A DNA stretch of 64,000 nt. It comes from Streptomyces anulatus (GTDB taxonomy: Bacteria; Actinomycetota; Actinomycetes; Streptomycetales; Streptomycetaceae). The translations under genes were made by a program, and so were the position numbers. How positions within the stretch are numbered: the stretch's first letter is position 1; the number at the start of each line of letters is the position of its first letter. The notes beneath the pieces were generated by a model. The model did not search any database and was not told the origin of the DNA. It was given only the letters and a program-made list of their open reading frames with translations. The stretch covers positions 1,044,125-1,108,124 of the forward strand of contig NZ_BMVK01000001.1 of the NCBI RefSeq assembly GCF_014650675.1. Reading direction: 5' to 3'. Below, one piece after another: positions 8,941-18,263 of the stretch.

Positions 8941-10431
8941 ATGCCGACCTGCCCGAACGGACACCAGTCGGGTTCCGAGGACTGGTGCGAGGTCTGCGGA
9001 CACCGCATGGCGACCGGCGGTGCGCCCGCGGGCGCAGTGCCCCCGCCTCCTCCGCCGCCGCCCGCGCCCGGTTACGGCTACCCGCAGCAGGGTTCCGGCG
9101 GTGGCCAGCCCACCATGCAGGCGGAGCTGTGCCCGCAGTGCCGCACACCGCGTGAGGCGATGGCTCCGTACTGCGAGGAGTGCCGCTGGAACTTCCTCAC
9201 CAACACGGCGACCTCCTACACGCCGCTGGCCCCGCAGCACGGCACGCCCGGCGGACCTCCGCCCGGCCTCAACCTGCCGCCCGGCTTCCAGGCGCAGGGC
9301 CCCGGCGGCCCCCCTGGCCCCGGCGGACAGCCCGGCCCCGGCGGTCCCGGTGGCCAGGGCGGTCCGCCCGGTGCGCCCCAGCCGCGCGACCCGTTCGACT
9401 ACCAGGGCTCGCGCCCCTCGCAGATGAACCGTCCCGCCGAGCCGCTCGCCCCCGAGCAGAACGGCCCGCACGGGAACGGCGGTCCGCACGGGAACGGCGG
9501 TCCGCACGGGAACGGCGGTCCGCACGGGAACGGCGGTCAGGGCGGGCCTCCGCCGCAGGCGTTCCAGCAGGGCCCCCCGCCGCCGTCGTTCCAGCAGGGT
9601 CCGCCGCCGCAGCAGCAGTCCGGCCCCTCGCCGTTCGAACCGCAGCAGTCGGCTCCCTCGACACACTCGCCGTTCGAGCCCCAGCAGGCCTCGCCCTTCG
9701 CGCCGCCGCAGCAGCAGCAGTCGGCACCGCCCGGGCCGCCGCAGCCGTCGGGGCACACCGGTGGCGGGGACGACTGGATGCTGCCGCCGCCCTCCCAGGC
9801 CCAGCAGGCCCAGCAGGCCGCCCAGTCTCAGCCGCCGCAGGCGTTCCAGCAGCCGGGCCCCCACCAGGGGCAGGGCCACGGACAGAACCAGGGGCAGGGC
9901 CAGGGGTACGACCAGCAGGGCCCACCGGGCCAGCAGGGTAACGGTCCGCAGCACGGCCAGGACCAGGGATACGACCAGGGACAGCAGCACGGCGGGGTGC
10001 CCGGCCAGGGCCGGCCCCAGCAGTCCACCTCCTGGACCGCCGTGATCGCTCCCGACCGCGCGTACTTCCTCGCGATGATGCAGCGCAGCGGCCCCGAGGC
10101 GACCGGGCTGAACCTGCCCGCGTACTCCCCGGAGCAGCGCCTTCCGCTCACCGGGAGCCAGATCACCATCGGGCGTCGCCGGCACAGCACCGGCGAGTCC
10201 CCCGACGTCGATCTGTCGGTGCCCCCGGAGGACCCGGGCGTCTCGCACCAGCACGCGGTGCTGGTGCAGCAGCCCGACGGCAGTTGGGCGGTCGTGGACC
10301 AGAACTCCACCAACGGCACCACGCTGAACGGCGCCGAGGACCCGATCCAGCCCTACGTCCCCGTACCGCTCCAGGACGGCGACCAGGTGCACGTCGGGGC
10401 GTGGACGACGATCACGGTGCGCCGGGACTGA
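8941..10431 (+). CDS. Zinc-ribbon / disordered / FHA-domain protein
   Basis: Encodes 496 residues. The N-terminus has two zinc-ribbon knuckles (CPNGH...CEVCGH and CPQCRTP...CEECRW). A long Gln/Pro/Gly-rich, probably disordered region follows (about 90-355), including four exact GPHGNG repeats. The C-terminal forkhead-associated domain (about 395-490) has the phosphothreonine-binding signature: IGRRR, VSHQHAVL and NSTNGTTLNG. It is the natural reader of kinase PknG in this locus, comparable in role, but not in layout, to mycobacterial GarA. I do not see the ETTS phospho-site of GarA. The GGAGAGGGGG site lies 11 bases before ATG 8941. The gene ends 7 bases from a convergent gene. Confidence 0.9.
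   Translation: MPTCPNGHQSGSEDWCEVCGHRMATGGAPAGAVPPPPPPPPAPGYGYPQQGSGGGQPTMQAELCPQCRTPREAMAPYCEECRWNFLTNTATSYTPLAPQHGTPGGPPPGLNLPPGFQAQGPGGPPGPGGQPGPGGPGGQGGPPGAPQPRDPFDYQGSRPSQMNRPAEPLAPEQNGPHGNGGPHGNGGPHGNGGPHGNGGQGGPPPQAFQQGPPPPSFQQGPPPQQQSGPSPFEPQQSAPSTHSPFEPQQASPFAPPQQQQSAPPGPPQPSGHTGGGDDWMLPPPSQAQQAQQAAQSQPPQAFQQPGPHQGQGHGQNQGQGQGYDQQGPPGQQGNGPQHGQDQGYDQGQQHGGVPGQGRPQQSTSWTAVIAPDRAYFLAMMQRSGPEATGLNLPAYSPEQRLPLTGSQITIGRRRHSTGESPDVDLSVPPEDPGVSHQHAVLVQQPDGSWAVVDQNSTNGTTLNGAEDPIQPYVPVPLQDGDQVHVGAWTTITVRRD
9466..9537 (+). repeat. Four perfect 18-bp tandem repeats inside the FHA gene
   Basis: The unit CCGCACGGGAACGGCGGT occurs four times without a mismatch and keeps the reading frame, giving the peptide repeat GPHGNG in the disordered linker. 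Perfect identity suggests recent expansion, and copy number probably varies between strains. Confidence 0.95.
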
Positions 10432-10438
10432 GACCCGC

Positions 10439-11434
10439 TCACCCGGTCGCGAGCGGCCAGGTGTACGGCCCCTGCGGGTCATCCAGCCAGGCCCACTGCC
10501 GGCCCTCGCCGACCGTGATGCCGTACCTCTCCCGCTGCGGGCGCTCCTCGCGCTCCCAGAGGGAGAGGGCCTCGTGCGGATCGAGGGTGCCCGCGGTCAG
10601 GGTCAGCAGGAACCGGAAGAGGTCGTCCCCGGCGATCCGGCGCGGCAGCCCGCCGAGATACGGCAGCCCGCCGGGCCCCGGGAGCGCCCCGCGCAGGGGC
10701 ACGAAGTACGCCGGGGTGTGCAGGAAGTGCCCCTCGGCGCGCGGGCCGTGCGCCGTCGCGCGGACCTGGAGCGAGACCAGGCCGGTGGCGAGCGGCGCGA
10801 GGATGCGCGCCCCCGGACGGCACTGTTCCGGCCAGGTCTCCGGCACGGACGGCAGGGTGCAGGTCGCGATGATCCGGTCGTACGGGGCGCGCCGCGGGCA
10901 GCCCCGGGCCCCGTCGCCGGTGACCACCGTCGGGCGGTAGCCCGCCGCGGCGAGGTGGCCCCGGGCCGACTCCGTGATCTCCGGGTCCAGGTCGAGGCTG
11001 GTCACCGCGGAGTCGCCGAGCCGGTGGGCGAGGAGCGCCGCGTTGTAGCCGGGGCCGGTGCCGATCTCCAGGACCGTGTGCCCGTCCCGTACGTCGAGGG
11101 CGTCGAGCATCAGGGCCATCAGGGACGGCTGGCTGGAGGACGAGACGAGTTCGCCGTCCTTGAGCCGGGTGGCCAGCGCCCCGTCCGCGTACACCCCGCG
11201 CAGCCAGCGGGAGCGCCGTTCGGGGTCGGGGTCCTCGCCCCAGAGGCGTTCGAAGCCCCGGATTCCGTGCACGTAGTAGAACGGCACGAACAGATGGCGG
11301 GGCACCTCGGCGAAGGCCGTACGCCAGGCGGGGTCGGTGAACGCGCCCCGCGCGGCGATCTCCCGCACGAGGGCCTCCCGCGCCGCGTCGGTCTCGGCGT
11401 CGGGCGGGGAGGGGCCGTGCCGGTGTGCACCCAT
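10439..11434 (-). CDS. Protein-L-isoaspartate O-methyltransferase-like (PCMT family) methyltransferase
   Basis: Encodes 331 residues. The N-terminal half resembles PCMT enzymes: FTDPAWRTAFAEVPRHLFVP, then SSSSQPSLMALMLDAL, and the SAM-binding motif VLEIGTGPGYNAALLA. PCMT enzymes methylate isoaspartate in damaged proteins; many actinobacterial relatives with extra C-terminal sequence modify other targets, including peptides. The C-terminal 120 residues here lie outside the minimal PCMT fold, so the substrate is uncertain. No precursor peptide gene is visible nearby. ATG 11434 was chosen because GGAG stands four bases upstream. The gene is convergent with the FHA gene and divergent from the globin gene. 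Confidence 0.8.
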   Translation of the reverse strand: MGAHRHGPSPPDAETDAAREALVREIAARGAFTDPAWRTAFAEVPRHLFVPFYYVHGIRGFERLWGEDPDPERRSRWLRGVYADGALATRLKDGELVSSSSQPSLMALMLDALDVRDGHTVLEIGTGPGYNAALLAHRLGDSAVTSLDLDPEITESARGHLAAAGYRPTVVTGDGARGCPRRAPYDRIIATCTLPSVPETWPEQCRPGARILAPLATGLVSLQVRATAHGPRAEGHFLHTPAYFVPLRGALPGPGGLPYLGGLPRRIAGDDLFRFLLTLTAGTLDPHEALSLWEREERPQRERYGITVGEGRQWAWLDDPQGPYTWPLATG

Positions 11435-11543
11435 GTCTCCACTGTCCTGCGCCGGGGCCGCGCGGGCGAGCGGCCGAGCGGGCTTTTCGGCCCTTGGTCC
11501 TAGGACCCCCGCCCTCGGCCGGTGCGTCTGCGAACATGGACGG

Positions 11544-11948
11544 GTGACTGAGATTCCGCGCGACACGTTTCAGGAGCAGACCTTCTACGAGCAGGTCGGC
11601 GGCGAGGCGACCTTCCGGCGCCTGGTGCATCGCTTCTACGAGGGCGTGGCGGACGACGAGCTGCTGCGGCCGATGTATCCGGAGGAGGATCTGGGGCCGG
11701 CCGAGGAGCGGTTCGCGCTGTTCCTGATGCAGTACTGGGGCGGCCCGCGCACCTACAGCGATCACCGGGGTCACCCTCGGCTGCGGATGCGGCACGCGCC
11801 GTTCCGGGTGGACCGGGCGGCCCATGACGCCTGGCTCGCCCATATGCGGGTCGCGCTGGACGAACTGGGGCTCGCACCCGAGCACGAGCGGCAGCTGTGG
11901 GACTACCTGACCTACGCCGCCGCCTCGATGATCAACACCGTCGACTGA
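11544..11948 (+). CDS. glbO: Group II truncated haemoglobin (HbO type)
   Basis: Encodes 134 residues, the usual length for group II truncated globins. Conserved landmarks are FYEQVGGEATFRRLVHRFY at the start, the stretch YWGGPRTYSDHRGHPRLRMRH with the proximal haem-binding His in RMRHAPF, and the Trp in DAWLAHM expected at G8. HbO proteins bind oxygen tightly and are linked to redox and nitric-oxide handling in actinobacteria. The start is GTG 11544; upstream sequence gives only a weak ribosome site. It is a single gene, divergent from the methyltransferase gene with 109 bases between them. Confidence 0.92.
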   Translation: MTEIPRDTFQEQTFYEQVGGEATFRRLVHRFYEGVADDELLRPMYPEEDLGPAEERFALFLMQYWGGPRTYSDHRGHPRLRMRHAPFRVDRAAHDAWLAHMRVALDELGLAPEHERQLWDYLTYAAASMINTVD

Positions 11949-12127
11949 TCACATCTGTACGATCCGTGACCGGGTAACTCCGGAATTCGACACTCCACCT
12001 CCGCATAACGATCACGATCGCATCAAGGTGCACCTGTAAGCGGTTACCAGAACCCTGTTGCCTCTGAAAGCATCACCGGTACGTCGGGGGGCGTGCGCAC
12101 GCGGTGTTTCCGGGGCTGGGGGATCAG

Positions 12128-15100
12128 GTGACGGGTTTCGTCCTTCTGCGGGTGAGGGCTCATCGCCTCCTGCTGTCCGCGGCCGTTCTCGCCGTCCTGC
12201 TGACCACCTCCGTCCTGGCGGCGCTCACCGCGTTCTCCGGATCCGTGGGCGACGCGGCCCTGCGCCACACACTCACCCACGGATCGGCCGCCTCCGCCGC
12301 CCTCGTCGTCTCCGCCTCGGTGGACCACGAGCAGCGCGCGGAGGCCGACGAAGCCGTCCGCAAGGTCTCCCGCGACGCGTTCGACGGGCTGCCCGTGACC
12401 GTGGGGAAGCTGGAGAGTTCGGGGTCGTACGCGCTGCCCAGGAGCCTCCAGGACCCGGCCGCCCGACGCGGCAAGGAGCCGGACCTCACCCACTTCACCG
12501 CCCTCGACCCGAGCCGGGTGCGGATCACCGGGGGCAGGGCTCCCTCGGCCGACGGCGGCACGGGCCCCGTCCAGGTCGCGCTGCCCGTCGTCGCCGCCGA
12601 GGCCCTGAAACTGAAGCCGGGCGCGCGGCTCACCGTCACCGACCGGCTGCGCGACAAGAAGCAGCGGGTCCTGGTCACCGGCGTCTACGAGGCCGCCGAC
12701 CAGTCCGACCCGTACTGGCAGCTGGACCCGCTCGGCGGGCGCGGGGTGCGCAAGCTCGCCTTCACGACCTACGGCCCCCTGCTCACCGACCCCTCGGTCC
12801 TCGCCTCCGGCGTGCTCGGCGGCGGCGAGACGTCCTGGCTGGTGTCCGCCGACTTCGCCGAGCTGACCACCGGCTCCATGGAGGGGCTGCGCGAGGCGTC
12901 GGCCGGCGCCCCGAAGGCCCTTGCGGCAGCCCCGGTGTTCGCCTCCGGGATCACCGCGAAGACGTCTCTGCCCACCGTGCTCGACCAGCTCGACCGGGCG
13001 CTGCTGGTCTCCCGTTCCACGCTGATGATCGTCGCGGTGCAGCTGGTGCTGCTCGCCGCGTACGCCCTGCTGCTCGTGGCCCGGCTGCTGAACAGCGAGC
13101 GTGACGGGGAGCGCGAACTGCTGCGGGCCCGGGGCGGTTCGCGGGGCCGGATCACCTCGTTCGCCGCGATCGAGGCGCTGTTGCTCGCCGTGCCCGCCGC
13201 GGTGGTCGCCCCCCTGCTCGCGGGACCGCTGACCGGGCTGCTGGCCGAACGCAGCGCCCTGTCCCGGATCGGGCTGAAGGTCCAGGAGGCCTCGACCGGC
13301 ACCGTGTGGCTGGTCTCCGCGGCCGTCGCGCTGGCCTGCGCCCTGGCCGTGGTGGCCCCGTCGCTGACGGCCGGGGCCGGCGGGCGCAGGACCCGGGCCG
13401 CGTCGCTGCCCGGCCCGGTGCGGGCGGGCGCGGACCTCGGGCTGCTCCTGATCGCGGCGGTGGCGTACTGGCAGTTGGACCGGCAGTCCGGCAGCGGGGC
13501 GCTCAGCGGCGACCAGGCGGGCAACCTCGGGATCGACCCCCTGCTGGTCACCGCCCCCGCGCTGGCGCTGCTCGCCGGAACGGTCCTCACGCTGCGTCTG
13601 CTGCCGCCCGCGGCGAAGCTGGCCGAACGGCGTGCGGCCAAGGGCCGGGGGCTGCCCGCGGCCCTGGCGGGCTGGCAGTTCAGCCGCCGCCCGTTGCGCG
13701 GCGCGGGGCCGGTGCTGCTGCTGGTCCTGTCGGTCGCGATGGGCATGCTGGCGATCGGGCAGAGCGCCTCCTGGAACCGCTCGCAGTCCGACCAGGCCGA
13801 CTTCGGCTCCGGCGCGGCGGTCCGGCTCGTGGGCGGGCACGGGAGCGGTCCGGCGACGGCCGGCGCCTACAGCTCGCTGGCGGGGGTGCGGAAGGCGGCC
13901 CCCGCCTACCGGACGGACGTGGAGGTCTCCGGCGGGCGCACCGCCGAGGTCCTCGCCCTGGACACCGCCCACGCGGACGAGCGGATGCTGATGCGCTCCG
14001 ACCTCGCCGACGGAAGCCCGCGCCGGTTGTTCGAGGCCATAGCCCCGGAGCGCGCCCCGCGTCCCGGACTCGTCCTCCCCGAGGACAGCACCCGGCTGAA
14101 GCTGGACCTGCGGATCACCACGGTGTCGAAGCCTTCCGGGGACAGCCTGTACCCGGACCCGGATCCGCCGGTGGTCACCGTGCTCCTGGAGGACCGCTAC
14201 GGCCTCCCCTACCGCGCCCTGGCCGGTCCCGTGCCGGTGGACGGCCGGCCGGTCCCGGTGTCCTTCCCGGTGTCGGCGGCGGGCGGTCTGGCCGTGACCG
14301 GCATCGAGGTGGACGGCGCCGCGCCGTCCGACTACGCGCGGAAGCACCGGGTCTCGGTGAGCGACGTGCGGGTGGTCGCCGGGTCGGGCGCCGAACGCCC
14401 GGTGCCGGCCCCGGAGTCGATGCGCTGGGACGCGGCGATGACGCTCACCGAGTACGGCGAGGACCGGCCGGGCAAGCCGCCGGTGCGCAACGGCGCCCCG
14501 GGCCTGCCGGACTTCACGTACGACACCGGCGTGGACAACGAGGACAACTGGGAGCCGACCAGCGGCACCCTGCGGGTCACCGCCGCCCGGCCGAAGGCCG
14601 CCGCGGTCAAGGCGGTCGCGACGGACGCCTATCTGAAGAGCACGAACGCGAAGCTGGGCGACGAGATCGACGTCAACCTGGCCGGGAACACGGTCCGGGT
14701 GACCCTGGCGGAGTCGGTGCGCCGGCTGCCCACCACCGGGACGGCCGGGTCGTCCGGCGCCCCGGACCCGGTGGCGGGCGGCGGCGCGCTGCTGCTGGAC
14801 CTCAAGGCCGTCACCGAGGTCCTGGCCCACCGGCCGACCGCCACGATCGAGGCGACCGAGTGGTGGCTGAGCACCGCCCCGGGCGACGCCCCGAAGGCGG
14901 CCGCGGCCCTGCGCGCCCTGCCGGACACCGATCCGGCCCAGGTGCTGGTCCGGGCGGAGGCCGCCCAGCGGTTGGTGGACGACCCGCTGGGGGCGGGGCC
15001 GCAGTCGGCGCTGCCGGCCGTGGCCGTGGTCGCCGCCGCGCTGGCGGCGGTCGGCTTCGCGGTCAGCGCCTCGGGGTCCCGGCGCGAACGGTCCGCCGAG

Positions 15101-15418
15101 CTCGGCGTGTTGCGGGCGCTCGGTGCGCCGCGCCGCCAACTGGCCCGCATGATCGCCGCCGAGCAGGGTGTGCTGATCGCGCTCGCCCTGCTCATCGGGC
15201 TCGGCATCGGCACGGTGCTGACCCGGGCCGTCGTCCCGCTCATCGTGCTGACCGGACAGGCGGACCGGCCCGTTCCACCGGTGCTGGTCGAGCTGCCCGC
15301 GGGGCAGGTCGCGGCGCTGCTGGCCGGGGTCGCCGCCCTGCCACTCGTGATCGTCGCGACGATGGCGCTCCGCCGCGGGGACCCGGCGGTCACGCTGCGC
15401 CACCAGGGGGACCACTGA
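12128..15418 (+). CDS. FtsX/MacB-type ABC transporter permease, large form
   Basis: Encodes 1096 residues. A first membrane helix near the N-terminus is followed by a large extracytoplasmic region, a helix block, a second extracytoplasmic region and a C-terminal FtsX block. FtsX-like signatures are NSERDGERELLRARGGSRGRI and RRERSAELGVLRALGAPRRQL, the coupling segments that contact the ATPase. The double FtsX layout in one chain is typical of large actinobacterial export permeases. GTG 12128 has GGGGGA five bases upstream. The stop is one base before the start of the second permease. Substrate unknown; MacB-like systems export or extract lipoproteins, peptides and drugs. Confidence 0.88.
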   Translation: MTGFVLLRVRAHRLLLSAAVLAVLLTTSVLAALTAFSGSVGDAALRHTLTHGSAASAALVVSASVDHEQRAEADEAVRKVSRDAFDGLPVTVGKLESSGSYALPRSLQDPAARRGKEPDLTHFTALDPSRVRITGGRAPSADGGTGPVQVALPVVAAEALKLKPGARLTVTDRLRDKKQRVLVTGVYEAADQSDPYWQLDPLGGRGVRKLAFTTYGPLLTDPSVLASGVLGGGETSWLVSADFAELTTGSMEGLREASAGAPKALAAAPVFASGITAKTSLPTVLDQLDRALLVSRSTLMIVAVQLVLLAAYALLLVARLLNSERDGERELLRARGGSRGRITSFAAIEALLLAVPAAVVAPLLAGPLTGLLAERSALSRIGLKVQEASTGTVWLVSAAVALACALAVVAPSLTAGAGGRRTRAASLPGPVRAGADLGLLLIAAVAYWQLDRQSGSGALSGDQAGNLGIDPLLVTAPALALLAGTVLTLRLLPPAAKLAERRAAKGRGLPAALAGWQFSRRPLRGAGPVLLLVLSVAMGMLAIGQSASWNRSQSDQADFGSGAAVRLVGGHGSGPATAGAYSSLAGVRKAAPAYRTDVEVSGGRTAEVLALDTAHADERMLMRSDLADGSPRRLFEAIAPERAPRPGLVLPEDSTRLKLDLRITTVSKPSGDSLYPDPDPPVVTVLLEDRYGLPYRALAGPVPVDGRPVPVSFPVSAAGGLAVTGIEVDGAAPSDYARKHRVSVSDVRVVAGSGAERPVPAPESMRWDAAMTLTEYGEDRPGKPPVRNGAPGLPDFTYDTGVDNEDNWEPTSGTLRVTAARPKAAAVKAVATDAYLKSTNAKLGDEIDVNLAGNTVRVTLAESVRRLPTTGTAGSSGAPDPVAGGGALLLDLKAVTEVLAHRPTATIEATEWWLSTAPGDAPKAAAALRALPDTDPAQVLVRAEAAQRLVDDPLGAGPQSALPAVAVVAAALAAVGFAVSASGSRRERSAELGVLRALGAPRRQLARMIAAEQGVLIALALLIGLGIGTVLTRAVVPLIVLTGQADRPVPPVLVELPAGQVAALLAGVAALPLVIVATMALRRGDPAVTLRHQGDH

Positions 15419-15419
15419 T

Positions 15420-18263
15420 ATGCGGCACAACGACCGGGCGGCCTCCGCCCCGTGGATCCGTACCCGGCTGCGTACCGCGCCCGGTGCGGCGACGGCACTC
15501 GCGGTGCTGGTGCTGGTGACGGCTTTCCTGGCCGCGGCGTTCCCGCGGGCCGTGGACGCGTACGAGACGAAGGGGCTGCGCCACGACATCCTGACGGCGG
15601 ACGCGGGCCGCAGCACGCTGGAGGTCGCCCGCCCGCAGCCCGGTCTGGAACTGCCGCAGGCGCAGCGGGACGACGAGGCGCGGAGCCCCGAACTGGCGCG
15701 GATCGGCGCCGGGCTCCTGAAGGCGCTGCCCGCACCGCTGCGCGCCGACACCTCGTCGGTCGCGTACGGGGTGCGCACATCGAAGCCGGCCGTCGCGAAC
15801 GAGCCCTGGCTGCCGAGGCCCGAAGCGGTTCCGCCGCAGCTCTCGTACGTGGCGCAGTCGGGGCTCAAGGAGCACGCCACCCTGGCCTCGGGCGCCTGGC
15901 CGACGACGCCGCAGGAGGTGACGTCGGACTCCCGTGAGGTGCAGGGCGCGGTCACCGAGGAGACGGCCGCCGAGCTGAAGGTGAAGGCCGGCGCGACCAT
16001 CACGCTGCTCACCGCGGCCCAGGAACCCATCACCGTGACGATCACCGGCATCGTCGCCCCGCGCGATCCGCAGGGCAGCTACTGGTCGGCCGATCCGCTG
16101 CTGCGCACCCCGTCCCTGGTCCTGGACACCACGAGCCCCTTCCCGGTGCACTACTGGACCGGCACCGTGCTGCTGGCCGAGGACTCCGGTCCCGCGCTCC
16201 TGAGCACGGCCGCCGAGCCCGTACTCTTCTGGCGGATCCCGCCCGACCCGGCCGGGCTGACCGGCCCCGACGACGCCCGGCTGACGTCCGTCATCGCCTC
16301 GCTGGAGAGCGGCCCCGGGCTGCTGAAGGTGCGGGAGATCGCCGGGGACACCGCGGTGTTCGCCACCGGACTCGGCCACATCGTGGAGGCCAACGCCCGG
16401 ATGCGCGACGCGATCAGTCCCGTGATCGCGGTCGCCGCCCTCGGCATCGGCTCCGTGGCCGCCGTCGTCCTGCTGATGACGGGGGCCCTGATCGCCGGCC
16501 GCCGCAAGGCCGAACTGGCGCTGATGCGCTCACGCGGCGGTTCGCTGCGCGGCATCGGCAGCCGGCTGCTCGCGGAGACCGCGGTGACCGTACTGCCCGC
16601 GAGCGCGCTCGGGCTGCTGCTCGCGACACTGGCCGTGGGCGAGGGCCGATTCTGGCCGGGGGCGCTGGCGGCGGCCGGCGTCGGCCTCCTGGTGTGCGTC
16701 GCCCTGCCGCTGCGGACGACGCTCCAGCACATCCGGCCCACGCTGCACGGAGCCCGCGAGGACATGGTGAGCGCCCGTCCCTCGCGGCGGCGGACCGTCG
16801 CCGAACTGACCCTGCTCGTGCTGGCGGTCGGCGCGGTGACGGCGCTGCGCCGTCGCGGTACGTCGGCCGAGGGCGGCACCAACCTGCTGGTCAGCGCCGC
16901 GCCCGTGCTGGTCGCGCTGATCGCGGCGCTGGTGCTGGTGCGGCTCTACCCGCTGCCCCTGCGGCTCGCCACGCGCCCCGTGGCCCGGCTGCGCGGGGCG
17001 ATCGGCTTCCTCTCGCTGGCCCGCGCCGGCCGTTCCTCGGCCGGCGGGGCGCTGCCGCTGCTGGCTCTGCTGCTGGCGCTGGCCACCGCGGCGTTCGGCG
17101 GCTCGGTGATCGCCGGCATCGGGGACGCGCGGGACGACGCGGCGCTGGCGTCCGTCGGCGCGGACGCCCGGATCAGCGGCGCGAGCGAACGGGCGACCCT
17201 GCCCGACGAACTGGTCCGCACGGTGCGCGACCTGGACGGCGTGACCGGCGCGGCGCCGGTACGGGTCGAGTACAGCGTGAACATGCCGGAGGCCGTGGCC
17301 GGTGACGGCGGTGCGGACGGAGGCGGCGCCGGTACGGGCGGCGGCAGCGCGGACGACGCGAAGGCCGCGGCCCTGGTGGGCGTCGACCCCGCCTCGTACG
17401 CCGAACTGGCCCGCGCGACCGGACTGCCGGCCTTCCCGGCCGCCCGGCTGAAGGCCACCGGCTCCTCGGCCCCCCTGCCCGAGGGCGCGGAGGCCGGCCC
17501 CGATCGGGTCCTGCCGGCCATCGCCTCCCCGGCGGTGGCGGCCCGCCTGGGCAAGGAGCCGCGCGCGATCGAGACGCTGTCCGGGGACTTCAAGGTCCAG
17601 ATCGTGGGGACCGTCACGCGTGTCGCCTCGGTCTCCCCCACGGACTTCCTGGTCGTGAACTCCGCCGCCCTGGAGCAGAAGGCGCCCACCACGCTGCTCC
17701 TCACCGGCGCACCGGATCCAGGGAAACTGCGCGCTGCGGTCGAAGGAAGCGGCAAGGAGTACGCCGTACAGCTGCGTTCCGAGGAGCGCGCGCGGTATGT
17801 GAACACCCCGATGCAGGCGGGGGCCGAGCGGATCTACCTCGCGGCCGTCGCCGCGGGCGCCGGATACGCGCTGCTGGCCGTACTGCTGTCACTGCTCCAG
17901 ACCGCGCCGGAGCGCAGGACGCTGCTGGCACGGCTGCGGACGATGGGGCTCACCACCGGGCAGGGCAGAAAGCTGCTGGCCTTCGAGGCGACACCGCAGG
18001 CGCTGCTGGCGGCTGGCGGCGGCCTCTTCACCGGCTGGGCGACCATCGTCCTGCTCTCCCCCGGCATCGATCTGGTCCCGCTGGCGCTCGCGGGCGTCGC
18101 CGGATCGGACACGAGCCCCGTCCTGCTGCGCACCGACCTCTGGTCGCTGGCGCTCCCGGCCGCCGGGGTGGTGGCACTCGCCGCCGCGGTCGCGGGCGTT
18201 CAGGCGTGGTGGGCGAGCCGCCGCGGATCGATCACCGAACTCAGGGCAGGAGACTCCCGATGA
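15420..18263 (+). CDS. FtsX/MacB-type ABC transporter permease, second subunit
   Basis: Encodes 947 residues with the same general layout as the gene before it: an N-terminal helix, an extracytoplasmic domain, a membrane block containing GRRKAELALMRSRGGSLRGI, a second outside domain and C-terminal helices with RRTLLARLRTMGLTTGQGR. It probably pairs with the 1096-residue permease as a heterodimer on two copies of the downstream ATPase. It starts one base after the previous stop and ends in an ATGA overlap with the ATPase gene, so the three genes form a tight operon. Confidence 0.88.
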   Translation: MRHNDRAASAPWIRTRLRTAPGAATALAVLVLVTAFLAAAFPRAVDAYETKGLRHDILTADAGRSTLEVARPQPGLELPQAQRDDEARSPELARIGAGLLKALPAPLRADTSSVAYGVRTSKPAVANEPWLPRPEAVPPQLSYVAQSGLKEHATLASGAWPTTPQEVTSDSREVQGAVTEETAAELKVKAGATITLLTAAQEPITVTITGIVAPRDPQGSYWSADPLLRTPSLVLDTTSPFPVHYWTGTVLLAEDSGPALLSTAAEPVLFWRIPPDPAGLTGPDDARLTSVIASLESGPGLLKVREIAGDTAVFATGLGHIVEANARMRDAISPVIAVAALGIGSVAAVVLLMTGALIAGRRKAELALMRSRGGSLRGIGSRLLAETAVTVLPASALGLLLATLAVGEGRFWPGALAAAGVGLLVCVALPLRTTLQHIRPTLHGAREDMVSARPSRRRTVAELTLLVLAVGAVTALRRRGTSAEGGTNLLVSAAPVLVALIAALVLVRLYPLPLRLATRPVARLRGAIGFLSLARAGRSSAGGALPLLALLLALATAAFGGSVIAGIGDARDDAALASVGADARISGASERATLPDELVRTVRDLDGVTGAAPVRVEYSVNMPEAVAGDGGADGGGAGTGGGSADDAKAAALVGVDPASYAELARATGLPAFPAARLKATGSSAPLPEGAEAGPDRVLPAIASPAVAARLGKEPRAIETLSGDFKVQIVGTVTRVASVSPTDFLVVNSAALEQKAPTTLLLTGAPDPGKLRAAVEGSGKEYAVQLRSEERARYVNTPMQAGAERIYLAAVAAGAGYALLAVLLSLLQTAPERRTLLARLRTMGLTTGQGRKLLAFEATPQALLAAGGGLFTGWATIVLLSPGIDLVPLALAGVAGSDTSPVLLRTDLWSLALPAAGVVALAAAVAGVQAWWASRRGSITELRAGDSR

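Noticed and set aside
9466..9537. Possible CRISPR-like array
   Set aside because: The 18-bp units follow each other without spacers and encode GPHGNG in frame.
10439..11434. RiPP-modifying methyltransferase
   Set aside because: PCMT-like enzymes occur in some peptide clusters, but no precursor peptide, protease or lanthipeptide enzyme is nearby.
12044..16051. Very long open frame (1335 codons) on the minus strand
   Set aside because: It lies antisense to the two FtsX-type permeases, has Arg/Gly/Gln-rich low-complexity composition, and no domain; it is an effect of high GC codon bias.
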